Of a stretch of 64,000 nt of DNA, positions 46,964-56,763 are shown one piece after another (position 1 is the first letter of the stretch; each line of letters opens with the position of its first letter). The translations under genes were made by a program, and so were the position numbers. Under the pieces are notes generated by a model, which saw only the letters and a program-made list of their open reading frames with translations, was not told the DNA's origin and made no database searches. This DNA comes from Leptospira biflexa serovar Patoc strain 'Patoc 1 (Paris)' (GTDB lineage: Bacteria > Spirochaetota > Leptospiria > Leptospirales > Leptospiraceae): NCBI RefSeq assembly GCF_000017685.1, contig NC_010602.1, forward strand, positions 1,319,501-1,383,500, given 5' to 3'.

Positions 46964-49900
46964 ATGTTAGAAAAAATCATTCAATTTTCCATTCACAAAA
47001 GGGCCACAGTTCTTGTGATCACCGCAGCCCTTACCATTGTGGGTTTTTATAATGCACTCAATTTATCAATTGATGCGATCCCGGATGTGACAAATGTCCA
47101 AGTATCTGCTGTCACATCCGTTCCTGGATTATCCCCTTTAGAAGTAGAACAGTTTATCACTTATCCCATCGAACTTGAGTTCAACGGGATGCCCAAAGTG
47201 ACTGAAATTCGTTCCATATCAAGAACTGGCGTGAGTTCAGTCACTGTCATTTTTGAAGATGGAACAGACATTTATTTCGCAAGGCAACTTGTGAATGAAA
47301 GGTTAAAACAAGCCGAAAACTTCATTCCCAAGTCATATGGAAAACCAGAACTTTCACCGATTGCTACAGGTCTTGGTGACATTTATGAATTTGCATTGGT
47401 TTCCGAAAGCCATACCCCAGAAGAGTTACGAACGGTTATGGAATGGGAAGTGGCAAGGCAACTTCGTTCTGTCAAAGGGATCATAGATGTAAACGTTGTG
47501 GGAGGAGATGCCAAACAATTCCAAATCAAAATAGACCCCAAACGGCTGTTATCTCATAATTTAACACTTTCACATATCACGGAAGCATTACAAGGTGCCA
47601 ATGTAAACTTGGGTGGTGGTTATATTCAAAAAGGAGAGGAACAATTTGTCATCAGAGGGGAAAGCCAATTCAAATCCATTGATGACATTGCACGCCTTTC
47701 AGTTCGAACCTCAAAAGATGGAATCCCTCTCACGCTTGGCCAAATTGCTCGGGTAGAAACAGGACCTGCCCTTCGGTTTGGTTTGAGTACAATGAATGGT
47801 AAACGTGAAGTGGTGGGTGGAACTGCCATGATGTTACTCGGAAGTAACTCACTGCAGGTAGTCGGCCGAGTGAAAGAAAAGATGAAAGAGATTGAATCAA
47901 GACTCCCGCAAGGGATGAAGATTCAAGTCTATTACGACCGGTCTGAATTCATTGGTCGCACACTTTCCACCGTATTTACCAACTTAGTGGAAGCTGCCAT
48001 CATCGTTCTTGTGTGTTTGATCCTAACACTTGGCACCGTCAAAGGGGCGTTTGCTGTGGCTCTTGCCATCCCTGTTTCCATGATGATCGCCACAATCCTA
48101 ATGAATGCCTTTGGAATTGTTGGTAACCTCATGTCATTAGGAGCTCTCGACTTTGGTCTCCTTGTTGACGGTTCCATTGTGATGTTAGAGTCAACACTTC
48201 ATGGATTTTTGATCCGAAAAAGTTTCCTACTTTCTAAAACGTCCGCCCAAGACATGGAAGATGGAATGGAAGAAGTGATCATGGAATCCTGTATCAAAGT
48301 AGTGCGGGCTTCTGCTTTTAGTGTGGGGATCATATTACTCGTGTATCTCCCTCTGATGACTTTGGAAGGTGTGGAAGGGCGTATGTTTCGTCCGATGGCA
48401 ATTACCGTCGCATTTGCATTAGGTGCTGCATTATTGTATTCCATCACAACTTTCCCTGCTCTCATGTCATATATTTACAAAAAACCAATTTTACATGAGT
48501 CTGCATTTTGGGAAAAATTCCAAAACAAATATGCTGAAATTTTAACCTATGGAATGAAATTCAAACGCCAGTTTACATATGCTGGGATTGGTGTTGTGGT
48601 TTTGTCTTTTATGTTGGCCTCCACTCTCGGATCTGAATTTTTACCAAGGATTGATGAAGGGGAGATTGCCATTGATATCAAACGCCTTCCTTCCACGGCC
48701 ATCAACCATTCTCGAGATCTCAATTTGGAAATGGAAAAGGTCATCTTAAAATTTCCGGAAGCCATGAGTGTTGTTTCCAGACAAGGACGTGGTGAGTCTG
48801 CGGCAGAACCCATTGGTTCGGAAGAAGGGGAGATGATGGTGAAGTTGAAACCCAAAAAAGAATGGGTCACCGCCAAAGACCGTGAAGAGCTCATGGAAAA
48901 GATGAAAAACTCAATCAACCAAAATGTGCCTTCGTCTTATATTAGTTTGTCTCAGCCAATCGAAAACCGCGTCAATGCCTTGTTATCTGGTTCGAAAGCC
49001 GATATCGTCATCAAAATCTATGGTGATGATTTAAAATCGTTAAAAGCAATTGCTGACAATTATGCATCCAAAATCAAAAAGATCCAAGGGGCAGCTGACT
49101 TACGAGTCCAAAAACTCCTAGGCCTTCCTCTTTTGGAAATCAAAATGAACCGTGGAAATATGGCTCGGTATGGTGTGAGAGCAGAAGAAGTACTCACAAC
49201 GATCGAAACCTTACGTGTCGGATTCAATGCAGGTAAGGTGTATGAAGGTTACAAACGATTTGATCTCATTGTGCGTTTGGATGCTGATGTTACTGATTTG
49301 GGAGTCATTTCCAATGTTCCCGTAATGACTGAGTTAGGTGGAACGGTTCCCCTCGGCCAGGTCACAGACATCGTGATGACAGAAGGTCCTGCCGCCCTTT
49401 ACCATGAAGGACTCAAACGTAGGATCCTTGTGGAAGTAAACGTCCGCGGGCGGGACATGATTGGATTTGTGGATGATGTACAAGCGGCCACTGAATCCAT
49501 TGAAGCTGGATTACCACAAGGTTATTATGTGGATTGGGGTGGACAGTTTGAGAACTTTACACGAGCAAAAAACCGATTGGCGATTGTGATCCCAATTGCT
49601 GGAGCCATTATCTTTGGAATGTTATTCATTGCTTTTGGTAGCGCCTACTATGCATTAGGTGTATTTATTCTAGTTCCATTATCCCTTTCGGGTGGAATTT
49701 TATCACTTGTGTTGCGGGGACTTCCTTTTTCGATTCCTGCTGGTGTAGGATTCATTGCGGCTGCTGGTATTTCTGTCTTAAACGGAGTGGTGTATGCTTC
49801 TGCCTTAAAAGACCAATTAAAAATCACAAGGGATCCATCGATTGCTGTTGTGGATGCGGCCGTTTATACACTTCGTGCTGTGGCCACGACTGAACTTGTG

Positions 49901-50254
49901 GCCATCATTGGATTTTTGCCGATGGCGATTGCATCGAGTGCTGGAGCTGAAGTGCAAAGGCCACTTGCCACTGTGGTGATGGGTGGTGTTTTGGTGGCTA
50001 CCATATTGTCACGATTCTTATTACCGATTGCTTTTGAATTTCTTGTGACACTTGCACAAAAACAAGAAATCCGCCAAATGGAAAGAGAACGAAAGATGAA
50101 TGAATACTTTGTGGAAGAAATGAAACAATACAAAACTTCCGATTTGGTTCATACATCTTCCCATGGTCATGGACATACGCATGACGAAGAAACAAGTTTT
50201 CATGAAGAAGATAGAAAACAAACAAAACAAAAATCAAAACGTAAGAGGACTTAG
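46964..50254 (+). CDS. CzcA-type heavy-metal efflux RND pump
   Basis: 1096 residues, an inner-membrane resistance-nodulation-division pump driven by protons. It opens [20 protein letters not shown], with [12 protein letters not shown] and large periplasmic loops. The proton-relay helix reads [16 protein letters not shown], with Asp396, Asp402 and Glu409. Their 6- and 7-residue spacing matches CzcA D402, D408 and E415 and the divalent (Zn/Co/Ni) subgroup, not the CusA copper/silver pattern. A histidine-rich tail ([14 protein letters not shown], near the C-terminus) could bind metal. The stop is immediately followed by the pyrophosphatase ATG. Confidence 0.93.
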   Translation: MLEKIIQFSIHKRATVLVITAALTIVGFYNALNLSIDAIPDVTNVQVSAVTSVPGLSPLEVEQFITYPIELEFNGMPKVTEIRSISRTGVSSVTVIFEDGTDIYFARQLVNERLKQAENFIPKSYGKPELSPIATGLGDIYEFALVSESHTPEELRTVMEWEVARQLRSVKGIIDVNVVGGDAKQFQIKIDPKRLLSHNLTLSHITEALQGANVNLGGGYIQKGEEQFVIRGESQFKSIDDIARLSVRTSKDGIPLTLGQIARVETGPALRFGLSTMNGKREVVGGTAMMLLGSNSLQVVGRVKEKMKEIESRLPQGMKIQVYYDRSEFIGRTLSTVFTNLVEAAIIVLVCLILTLGTVKGAFAVALAIPVSMMIATILMNAFGIVGNLMSLGALDFGLLVDGSIVMLESTLHGFLIRKSFLLSKTSAQDMEDGMEEVIMESCIKVVRASAFSVGIILLVYLPLMTLEGVEGRMFRPMAITVAFALGAALLYSITTFPALMSYIYKKPILHESAFWEKFQNKYAEILTYGMKFKRQFTYAGIGVVVLSFMLASTLGSEFLPRIDEGEIAIDIKRLPSTAINHSRDLNLEMEKVILKFPEAMSVVSRQGRGESAAEPIGSEEGEMMVKLKPKKEWVTAKDREELMEKMKNSINQNVPSSYISLSQPIENRVNALLSGSKADIVIKIYGDDLKSLKAIADNYASKIKKIQGAADLRVQKLLGLPLLEIKMNRGNMARYGVRAEEVLTTIETLRVGFNAGKVYEGYKRFDLIVRLDADVTDLGVISNVPVMTELGGTVPLGQVTDIVMTEGPAALYHEGLKRRILVEVNVRGRDMIGFVDDVQAATESIEAGLPQGYYVDWGGQFENFTRAKNRLAIVIPIAGAIIFGMLFIAFGSAYYALGVFILVPLSLSGGILSLVLRGLPFSIPAGVGFIAAAGISVLNGVVYASALKDQLKITRDPSIAVVDAAVYTLRAVATTELVAIIGFLPMAIASSAGAEVQRPLATVVMGGVLVATILSRFLLPIAFEFLVTLAQKQEIRQMERERKMNEYFVEEMKQYKTSDLVHTSSHGHGHTHDEETSFHEEDRKQTKQKSKRKRT

Positions 50255-50878
50255 ATGAAACCGAATTATTATGTAGCACACCCTTGGCATGGATTAGAAC
50301 TAGGACCAAAGGCACCAGATGAACTAGATGTATTCATTGAGCTCACACCACAAGATACTGTGAAGTATGAGATTGATAAAGCATCTGGTTTCATCCGAGT
50401 GGATAGACCACAGAAATATAGCAATCGTTCTCCGACTTTATATGGATTCATTCCTAGGACATTTTCTGGAGAAGCTTCTGGGAAACATTGTTCGGAAGTA
50501 GTGGGAAGGCCAGATATCCTTGGTGATGGAGACCCAATTGATATTTGTGTATTGAGTGTCAATCCGATCACACATGGCAATATGATCCTCACTGTGATAC
50601 CCATTGGTGGACTTCGGATGATCGATAAGGGTGAGGCCGATGACAAAATTGTCGCAGTGCTCAAAGGGGATGAAGTGTTTGGGCAAATGAAAGATATTTC
50701 TGAAGTTCCAAAGGCTCTTATCAACAAACTCCATCATTATTTTCTCACTTATAAATTAGATCCAAACTCTCCATCCACTGGAACAGTCGAAATTACAGAA
50801 GTGTATGACAGAGTGGAAGCAATTAAGGTCATTCAATTTGGAATTGAGGATTATATCAAAAAGTTTGTAACTGTATGA
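50255..50878 (+). CDS. ppa: Inorganic pyrophosphatase (family I)
   Basis: 207 residues of the soluble family I pyrophosphatase, which hydrolyses pyrophosphate to two phosphates. The signature DGDPID (Asp91, Asp93, Asp96) matches the E. coli D65/D67/D70 spacing. The substrate-binding TLYGFIPRTF region and the metal-site KGEADDKIVAVL are present. It is longer than E. coli Ppa (about 175), with an N-terminal extension. The gene sits between the CzcA-like pump (0 bases) and the CzcC-like gene (4-base overlap), an unusual place for a housekeeping enzyme. Confidence 0.92.
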   Translation: MKPNYYVAHPWHGLELGPKAPDELDVFIELTPQDTVKYEIDKASGFIRVDRPQKYSNRSPTLYGFIPRTFSGEASGKHCSEVVGRPDILGDGDPIDICVLSVNPITHGNMILTVIPIGGLRMIDKGEADDKIVAVLKGDEVFGQMKDISEVPKALINKLHHYFLTYKLDPNSPSTGTVEITEVYDRVEAIKVIQFGIEDYIKKFVTV

Positions 50879-52200
50879 AGTATATATTAAGATATCTATT
50901 CATCCTTAGTTTGGGTTTCATCACAACGAACATTTCTTCAAAAGAAAAAGCAGTGTATGAACTCCATTCTAAAGATGAGTTACTGTTTTTAGGTGAAGAT
51001 TCCCGGGCGCAGGATGCAAAAGAAAAGTGGAATTTGGATGAATTAGAAGAGTTTGCCGTCACAAGTAATCCTCTGTATTTGCGTGAAAAACAAAATATTG
51101 GAATGGCACGCGGGGATGTGATCACAGCGAGTTTGTATTACAATCCAATTGTGAATATGCAACAGCAGTTTATGGGTGCCTCTTCAAAAGCGGCCACTGG
51201 TTTACCGGAAACCTCTTTTATTTACAACCAACCATTTGATATGAGTGGTGTGATCCCTCAAAGGGAAAAAGTCGCCAAACAAGAGTTTTTGGCAACCATT
51301 GCAAGTTTTCGAGATTTTGATCGACTATTCCGATTACGTCTGAGACAAAATTTTTGGACTTATTTGTATGTAACCGAACAAATTAACTACCAACAAGAGT
51401 TTTTGGAAAATTACCAGGACTTACTGGATTTAACCAAATTACGTGCTGAAAAAGGGGACATTTCTTTTTTGGAATACGATCGACTTGCCTTGGAACGAGT
51501 GCAGATCGAAAGAGAATACAGGAATGCACGGATCCTGAGGGCGCAGGTAGTAAAAAACCTAAGAGTATTGATTGGAATCTCTGATATCAATTCACCTCTA
51601 AGTATCAAAGGAAGATTGGAATTTATTTCCACGAAAGACTTTGGAATTGATCTGAATGATTTTGATATCGAAGAAAGACCTGACCTTGTGGCTCTTAAAA
51701 TCAGACAACAAAGAGAAAGAATGAATATCGAACTAAAAAAACGAGAAGTCATTCCTCCGCTCACCCTTGGGGTAGAATTCCTAAACAAAGGGAATGAAAA
51801 TGTAACAGGGATCTATGCGGCAACTCCTCTTCCAATTTTTGATCGTAAACAAGGGGAGATATTAAAATCAGAAGAATCTTATAAAAAATTAGGATTTGAT
51901 GTAGATGCGAAACGGAACGAAATTTTGTCAGAAATTTCTGCGGCAATTAAAGAATTACAAGCCAGGGAGTCACAACTCTTGGATTACCAAAAAATGGGGC
52001 TCTTAGATAAAAACAAAGAAGTCCAAGAGAAGTCTAGACTTGCTTACATTCGCGGTGCTTCCAATTTGGTTACGTTTTTGGAAGCAGAAAAAAACTATCT
52101 TAGTGTATTAAGGAGTTATTATGAAATCATATACCTCTATTACAACGCTTTGGAAAGTTATAAGGCATCCATTGGGAAAATGGACAACTCGGAGTTATAG
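50875..52200 (+). CDS. TolC-family outer-membrane efflux protein (CzcC-like)
   Basis: 441 residues with a signal peptide (LRYLFILSLGFITTNISSK). The rest is helical with the two pseudo-repeats of the outer-membrane factor family. LEEFAVTSNPLYLREKQNIGMARGDV opens the first repeat, and ERPDLVALKIRQQRERM...REVIPPLTLGVEF opens the second. RGASNLVTFLEAEKNYLSVLRSYYE is the C-terminal motif. It forms the exit channel for the CzcA-like pump. The ATG overlaps the pyrophosphatase stop. Confidence 0.92.
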   Translation: MKYILRYLFILSLGFITTNISSKEKAVYELHSKDELLFLGEDSRAQDAKEKWNLDELEEFAVTSNPLYLREKQNIGMARGDVITASLYYNPIVNMQQQFMGASSKAATGLPETSFIYNQPFDMSGVIPQREKVAKQEFLATIASFRDFDRLFRLRLRQNFWTYLYVTEQINYQQEFLENYQDLLDLTKLRAEKGDISFLEYDRLALERVQIEREYRNARILRAQVVKNLRVLIGISDINSPLSIKGRLEFISTKDFGIDLNDFDIEERPDLVALKIRQQRERMNIELKKREVIPPLTLGVEFLNKGNENVTGIYAATPLPIFDRKQGEILKSEESYKKLGFDVDAKRNEILSEISAAIKELQARESQLLDYQKMGLLDKNKEVQEKSRLAYIRGASNLVTFLEAEKNYLSVLRSYYEIIYLYYNALESYKASIGKMDNSEL

Positions 52201-52206
52201 GCCAAT

Positions 52207-53388
52207 ATGCAAAATGAATTGAATTTAAAAAAAATTAGAAATATAAGTATCCTTGTATTACTTGGAAGTTTGTTGTATTTCGGATATACCAAGTTTTTTG
52301 GAGCTGGAAAAAAAACAGAAGCTCTTACCGAAGATAAATCAAAATTTATCATCTCGAATGAAATCCAAAAAAACCATCCTTTCTCAGTCGTTTATCTGCA
52401 AGAAAAGGCATTGGAAGAGGAATTACAACTACCTGGCACTGTCTCGTATGACATGAATAATGTGGCAAAAGTTGGATCTCGTGTGAATGGCCGAATTTTA
52501 CAAGTATTTGTAAAAGAAGGGCAATATGTAAAAAAAGGAACTGCCATAGCTTCCATCCAATCCGTGGATTTAGGAACGACAGAAGCCAACTACTTAAAAG
52601 CCAGAGCTAGGTTGGAGGCACTCAAAGTACAAGCAGATCGTGCAAAAGACTTATACGAGAGGAAAGTGACATCTGCAAAAGATTACGAAATGTCATTAAT
52701 GGATTATAAGTCTGTCAAAGCAGAGATGGAAACATCACGAAATGCCTTGGAAAACTTAGGCCTCAATGAAGCTGAAATTGCAAACCTAGAAGCTGGAAAA
52801 TACAATTCTAAAAACCTATTCATCAGAACTCCCATTTCAGGCACCGTAACAGAAAGGGAAGCGATCATTGGACAAGCGGTGAATGCTCGTGATAATTTAT
52901 TCACTGTCGCCGATTTGTCTGTTTTGTGGATCAATTTAGAAGTGTATGAAAAAGATTTGGCATCGATCCGTATGGGAAATGAAGCAAAAGTAATTCCCAT
53001 TGGTTCCAAGGATGAATCTCTAAAAGCAGTTGTTTCCCATGTTGGTGATATCATTGATCCTGTGAAAAAAACAGCTGAAATCCGTTTGGAAGTTCGTAAT
53101 TCCAAAGGAAGGCTTCGCCCTGGTCAAAGTGTAACAGCAACAGTAGTCGGTGCGATGGTCGCATCATCGGTAAACAAAGCAAAGGTGATCCCTGCAGGAT
53201 GTATTCATAAAATTGAAGGTGAAAACTATATCTTTGTTCGTAACGGCGACGGTTCATTCTCAGCCAAAAAAATTGGTTTGGGAAAACTCTACGATAATTG
53301 GGTGGAAGTCACAGAAGGTGTGGCTTCGGGAGAAGCCATTGTGGAAGAAGGAAGTTTTGTCTTAAAAAGTGAATATTTAAAACTATAA
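52207..53388 (+). CDS. Membrane-fusion adaptor of the efflux system (CzcB-like)
   Basis: 393 residues with one N-terminal membrane anchor (ISILVLLGSLLYFGYTKFF). The periplasmic adaptor has lipoyl-like halves (GRILQVFVKEGQYVKKGTAIASIQS and IRTPISGTVTEREAIIGQAVN) around a coiled coil (ARLEALKVQADRAKDLYERKV), and a beta-barrel (GNEAKVIPIGS, RLRPGQSVTATVVG). It links pump and outer-membrane channel. The gene order pump-PPase-OMF-MFP is reversed relative to czcCBA. It follows the previous gene by 6 bases. Confidence 0.92.
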   Translation: MQNELNLKKIRNISILVLLGSLLYFGYTKFFGAGKKTEALTEDKSKFIISNEIQKNHPFSVVYLQEKALEEELQLPGTVSYDMNNVAKVGSRVNGRILQVFVKEGQYVKKGTAIASIQSVDLGTTEANYLKARARLEALKVQADRAKDLYERKVTSAKDYEMSLMDYKSVKAEMETSRNALENLGLNEAEIANLEAGKYNSKNLFIRTPISGTVTEREAIIGQAVNARDNLFTVADLSVLWINLEVYEKDLASIRMGNEAKVIPIGSKDESLKAVVSHVGDIIDPVKKTAEIRLEVRNSKGRLRPGQSVTATVVGAMVASSVNKAKVIPAGCIHKIEGENYIFVRNGDGSFSAKKIGLGKLYDNWVEVTEGVASGEAIVEEGSFVLKSEYLKL

Positions 53389-53402
53389 CAACTAGTTTTT
53401 TG

Positions 53403-53432
53403 TTGACATAACGCCCATTTCCTATTTATCTG
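53403..53432 (+). promoter_or_regulatory. Candidate lexA promoter
   Basis: TTGACA at 53403-53408 is a perfect -35 hexamer. Eighteen bases later, TATCTG (53427-53432) is a weak -10. The lexA ATG follows at 53439, leaving little leader. No clean LexA operator could be identified here. Confidence 0.3.
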
Positions 53433-53438
53433 TTTAGT

Positions 53439-54047
53439 ATGAAAGACCTCACGGAAAAACAAGAATTTGTTTTACAATACATCTCGGACACAGTACGAGA
53501 AAAGGGATTTCCACCCACGATCCGTGAGATTGGAGACCAATTTGGGATCACTGCCAAAGGGGCCTATGACCACCTCAAGGCCATCGAAAAAAAAGGATAC
53601 ATCCGCACCTCTAAAAACCAGAGCCGTGCCATCGAACTCCTGAAAGGGAATGCCGATGAGGCACTCCTGGTTCGTGCTTCCGGGATTCCTCTCCTCGGAC
53701 AGGTGGCAGCGGGAGCTCCCATCTTGGCAGAAGAAAATATTGAAGAATACATCGCCGTTCCTGATGATCTGGCAACAAAACCGGGAACCTTTGCCCTCCG
53801 CGTCAAAGGGGATTCCATGGTGGAAGCCGGGATCAGTGATGGAGACATTGCCATCATCCAAAAGAAAGATACTGCTCGTAATGGTGAAATTGTAGTGGCG
53901 CTGATTGAAAATGAAGCCACCCTCAAGGTTTTTTTTAAGGAACCAGACATGATCCGTTTGGAACCAAGAAATGCAAAACTCAAACCCATTCGCACAAAGA
54001 AAGCGACGATTATCGGAAAACTGATCGGTCTCTATCGCATTTACTGA
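53439..54047 (+). CDS. lexA: LexA repressor
   Basis: 202 residues. The winged-helix DNA-binding domain (PPTIREIGDQFGITAKGAYDHLKAIEKKGYI) precedes the self-cleaving serine-peptidase domain. The cleavage bond is Ala91-Gly92 (QVAAGAPIL), and the catalytic residues are Ser126 (KGDSMVEAG) and Lys163 (EATLKVFF). LexA represses the SOS regulon until RecA filaments induce autocleavage. The next gene follows in the same direction after 36 bases. Confidence 0.96.
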   Translation: MKDLTEKQEFVLQYISDTVREKGFPPTIREIGDQFGITAKGAYDHLKAIEKKGYIRTSKNQSRAIELLKGNADEALLVRASGIPLLGQVAAGAPILAEENIEEYIAVPDDLATKPGTFALRVKGDSMVEAGISDGDIAIIQKKDTARNGEIVVALIENEATLKVFFKEPDMIRLEPRNAKLKPIRTKKATIIGKLIGLYRIY

Positions 54048-54083
54048 TTGACCAAGAGTAGGTTTCCTTCGATCTTAGAAGGG

Positions 54084-54374
54084 ATGTCGAAACATCTCTT
54101 CCTTTCAGTCTGTCTCGGATTCACTATTTTCCTCGTTAGTTGTGCTCCCAAAAAACAAGAAATCAATGCCTATGATTTGAAGCGCGTCCTGGAACGGTTT
54201 GCACAAAACCGAATCCAAACAGGTCTTATGGCTGACACAAAAAGGCCCACACCTTCCGATATCCAACTCTTCGAAGAGGCTTGTGACGTTTACCGTCTGT
54301 CGATCCCTGAAGCAAAAGAAATGTTAAAAAAAGACAACAAAGCATTGTTTGAGTCAATATATGGAAATGAATAA
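54084..54374 (+). CDS. Small lipoprotein
   Basis: 96 residues from ATG 54084, with a typical lipoprotein signal (KHLFLSVCLGFTIFLVSC, lipobox Cys about residue 20) followed by APKKQE. The mature part is short and helical (YDLKRVLERFAQNRIQTGL). A longer frame from TTG 54048 would add 12 residues. It overlaps the next gene. I do not recognise it; it may assist the CtpA-type protease encoded next, as small lipoprotein adaptors do elsewhere, but that is inference from position. Confidence 0.75.
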   Translation: MSKHLFLSVCLGFTIFLVSCAPKKQEINAYDLKRVLERFAQNRIQTGLMADTKRPTPSDIQLFEEACDVYRLSIPEAKEMLKKDNKALFESIYGNE

Positions 54375-55737
54375 AGTCAAATTCTCCGAACGCTTCCTTT
54401 GGATCAGCGTCACCTTATCTTTGCTTGGTTTGGTTTTTGTTCTAAGCATTGAAAAAGTAAAAGCAATCTCTTCCGATGGAGAAAAATACCTTCAAATTTT
54501 ACATGAAGTGGTCGCTTATATTGAAAACGACTTTGTCGAACCACAAGAAGAAAAAAAGATTTATATCGGAGCGATCCAAGGTGCCTTACAAAGTTTAGGT
54601 GATCCGCATACTCGTTTCATTGATGTTGATGAATACAAAGAACTACAAAATGAAACGAAAGGTAGTTTTGGTGGCATTGGAGTAGAACTCAATTACCAAG
54701 AAAATGCATTTGTCATCGTTGCTCCCATTGAAGGGACTCCCGCCTGGAAAGCAGGCCTTTTGCCTCAGGACAAAATCATTGAAATCAATGGAAAACCAGT
54801 CAAATCACTATCGCAAGCAGAATCGTTTGCGATGATGCGCGGTGATGTGGGAACATCCATTTCGATGAAAATCGAACGAAAGGGCACAAAAGAACCTTTT
54901 ATTGTCAACTTAGTCAGAGAACTCATTCAAATTCGGTTCCTCCGATCGTTTTACCTTTCTGAAAAAGAAACCGGATATATCAAACTGGTTCAGTTTATGG
55001 GAAAGGATACGGGCAAAGAATTTGCCACTGCGGTCAAAAACCTAAAAGACTCTGGAGCAAAAAAGCTCATTATCGATTTAAGAATGAATCCAGGTGGTTT
55101 ACTTGATTTAGCCATTGAACTTGCTGATTTATTTCTCCCACCTAACTCAGACATTGTGTCTGTTAAGGGGAGAGGGGGAGTTCTCATCAAAAGTTTTAAA
55201 TCAGAATCAAAAGAGCTTAAGTATTTGGATTTACCTGTGGCGATTTTAGTCAATGGAGGTTCTGCAAGTGCTTCTGAAATTTTAGCTGGTGCCCTAAAAG
55301 ATCACAAACGAGCGATAATCGTCGGTACACAAAGTTTTGGAAAAGGTAGTGTACAATCGATCATTCCACTTTCGTTTGGAGCAGGTGTTGCCATCACAAT
55401 TCAAAAGTATTACACTCCTTCAGGAATTTCTATTCATGGGAAAGGAATCACTCCGGATCATGTGATTAATCCCGTATCTGCAAATGAAGATGAGAAATAT
55501 GCATTGGAAAAACTATTTAAGAAAAATTTGATTCGTCCGTTTTTAGAATCACACTCGGAATTTGATGAAGATTCGATTTCTGATTTTAAAACTTTACTCA
55601 AAAAAGAAAACTTAAAGATATCCGATTCTGTCGTGAAGATTTTTTTATTCAATGAAATGAGAATGGGTACTTCCCAAACCAAACCTAGACTAGATTTGGA
55701 CATCCAGTTATCCGAGGCTATCAACCTCTTAAAATAA
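54361..55737 (+). CDS. ctpA: Carboxy-terminal processing protease (S41)
   Basis: About 458 residues with an N-terminal membrane anchor (FLWISVTLSLLGLVFVLS). The PDZ domain lies at about residues 85-170 (GGIGVELNYQENAFVIVAPIEGTPAWKAGL). In the S41 catalytic core, Ser303 (GGSASASEI) and Lys328 (SFGKGSVQ) match the Prc S430/K455 spacing. A C-terminal helical extension ends the protein. It acts in the periplasm on C-termini of exported proteins. The start is ATG 54361 or ATG 54367, both inside the previous gene, so translation is coupled. Confidence 0.93.
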   Translation: MEMNKVKFSERFLWISVTLSLLGLVFVLSIEKVKAISSDGEKYLQILHEVVAYIENDFVEPQEEKKIYIGAIQGALQSLGDPHTRFIDVDEYKELQNETKGSFGGIGVELNYQENAFVIVAPIEGTPAWKAGLLPQDKIIEINGKPVKSLSQAESFAMMRGDVGTSISMKIERKGTKEPFIVNLVRELIQIRFLRSFYLSEKETGYIKLVQFMGKDTGKEFATAVKNLKDSGAKKLIIDLRMNPGGLLDLAIELADLFLPPNSDIVSVKGRGGVLIKSFKSESKELKYLDLPVAILVNGGSASASEILAGALKDHKRAIIVGTQSFGKGSVQSIIPLSFGAGVAITIQKYYTPSGISIHGKGITPDHVINPVSANEDEKYALEKLFKKNLIRPFLESHSEFDEDSISDFKTLLKKENLKISDSVVKIFLFNEMRMGTSQTKPRLDLDIQLSEAINLLK

Positions 55738-56763
55738 ATGGTCTACGGATTAGGCATTGAATCCAGTTGCGATGAAACATCCATTGCCATTGTTAGAGAT
55801 GGCAATGAAGTTGTATCATTAAAAGTGTATAGCCAAATTGAAACCCATTCCCCTTACAGGGGGGTGGTTCCAGAAATTGCCTCACGTGCCCATTTGGAAA
55901 AAATCAATTCTCTTCTTGCTGTTTGTATGGAAGAAGCAAAGATCCAATTTTTGGAACTCAAATACATTGCAGTTACGGGATACCCAGGGCTTGTAGGTTC
56001 ACTGATGATTGGTGCACAATTGGCTAGATGTATCTCACTTGTACACTCCATTCCCATTGTTCTCGTGAACCACTTGGAAGCGCACCTAACTGTGATAGGA
56101 CTCGAAAATGAATTGCCCGCATTTCCTTGGTTAGGCGTTCTTTTGTCTGGGGGAAACTCTTCGATTTATATTTACAAAGGATTTGGAGATTTGCAGTTAC
56201 TTGCAGACACAAATGATGATTCTTTAGGGGAAGCATTTGATAAAGTCAGCGCTGTCCTAGGTTTACCGTATCCGGGAGGTCCCTACATTGAAAAAGAAGC
56301 TTTGGAGTACAAACGACCAAAGGGAGAGAAAAACCCATTTCCCAAATTACTCAAAGAGGATGGGCCAGAAAAAATCCGATTTTCGTATAGTGGTTTAAAA
56401 ACTGCCGTTCTTTATTACTTAAAATCCCTAACAGAACCACCTCCCATTCAGAAAATCTCCTTTTACTTTCAACAAACTGCCTTTGAGCTCGTTGTCCGAA
56501 ATATCAAAAAGGCGATTCAAAAAACCAATATCAAAACAGTCGTGGCCGCTGGGGGAGTGCTTGCCAACGAAACACTTCGATCTGTACTTTTGGCTGAATC
56601 GAAAACTGCTCCTTTCCAACTGTATTACCCGCAAAAAAAAATTTACTGCACAGATAACGGAGCGATGGTGGCATGTCTTGGATACCATCTTTGGAAAGAA
56701 AAAAAATTTGTAGGACTCGATTTTAAAGTGAGTCCGAAACGAAACTTTGAACAAATAATATGA
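55738..56763 (+). CDS. tsaD: tRNA threonylcarbamoyladenosine transferase
   Basis: 341 residues of the Kae1/TsaD family, which installs t6A37 on ANN-decoding tRNAs. It opens GLGIESSCDETSIAIV, with SPYRGVVPEIASRAHL, the metal-binding His112 and His116 in VNHLEAHL, LLSGGNSSIYI and DDSLGEAFDKVSAVLGLPYPGGP, and VVAAGGVLANETLR. The gene directly abuts the ctpA stop and overlaps pssA by 4 bases. Confidence 0.96.
   Translation: MVYGLGIESSCDETSIAIVRDGNEVVSLKVYSQIETHSPYRGVVPEIASRAHLEKINSLLAVCMEEAKIQFLELKYIAVTGYPGLVGSLMIGAQLARCISLVHSIPIVLVNHLEAHLTVIGLENELPAFPWLGVLLSGGNSSIYIYKGFGDLQLLADTNDDSLGEAFDKVSAVLGLPYPGGPYIEKEALEYKRPKGEKNPFPKLLKEDGPEKIRFSYSGLKTAVLYYLKSLTEPPPIQKISFYFQQTAFELVVRNIKKAIQKTNIKTVVAAGGVLANETLRSVLLAESKTAPFQLYYPQKKIYCTDNGAMVACLGYHLWKEKKFVGLDFKVSPKRNFEQII

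Noticed and set aside
53399..53415. A TTTG-N5-like LexA operator upstream of lexA
   Set aside because: The stretch reads TTTG-TTGAC-ATAA, which does not match the leptospiral TTTG-N5-CAAA box as I remember it, so I do not call an operator.
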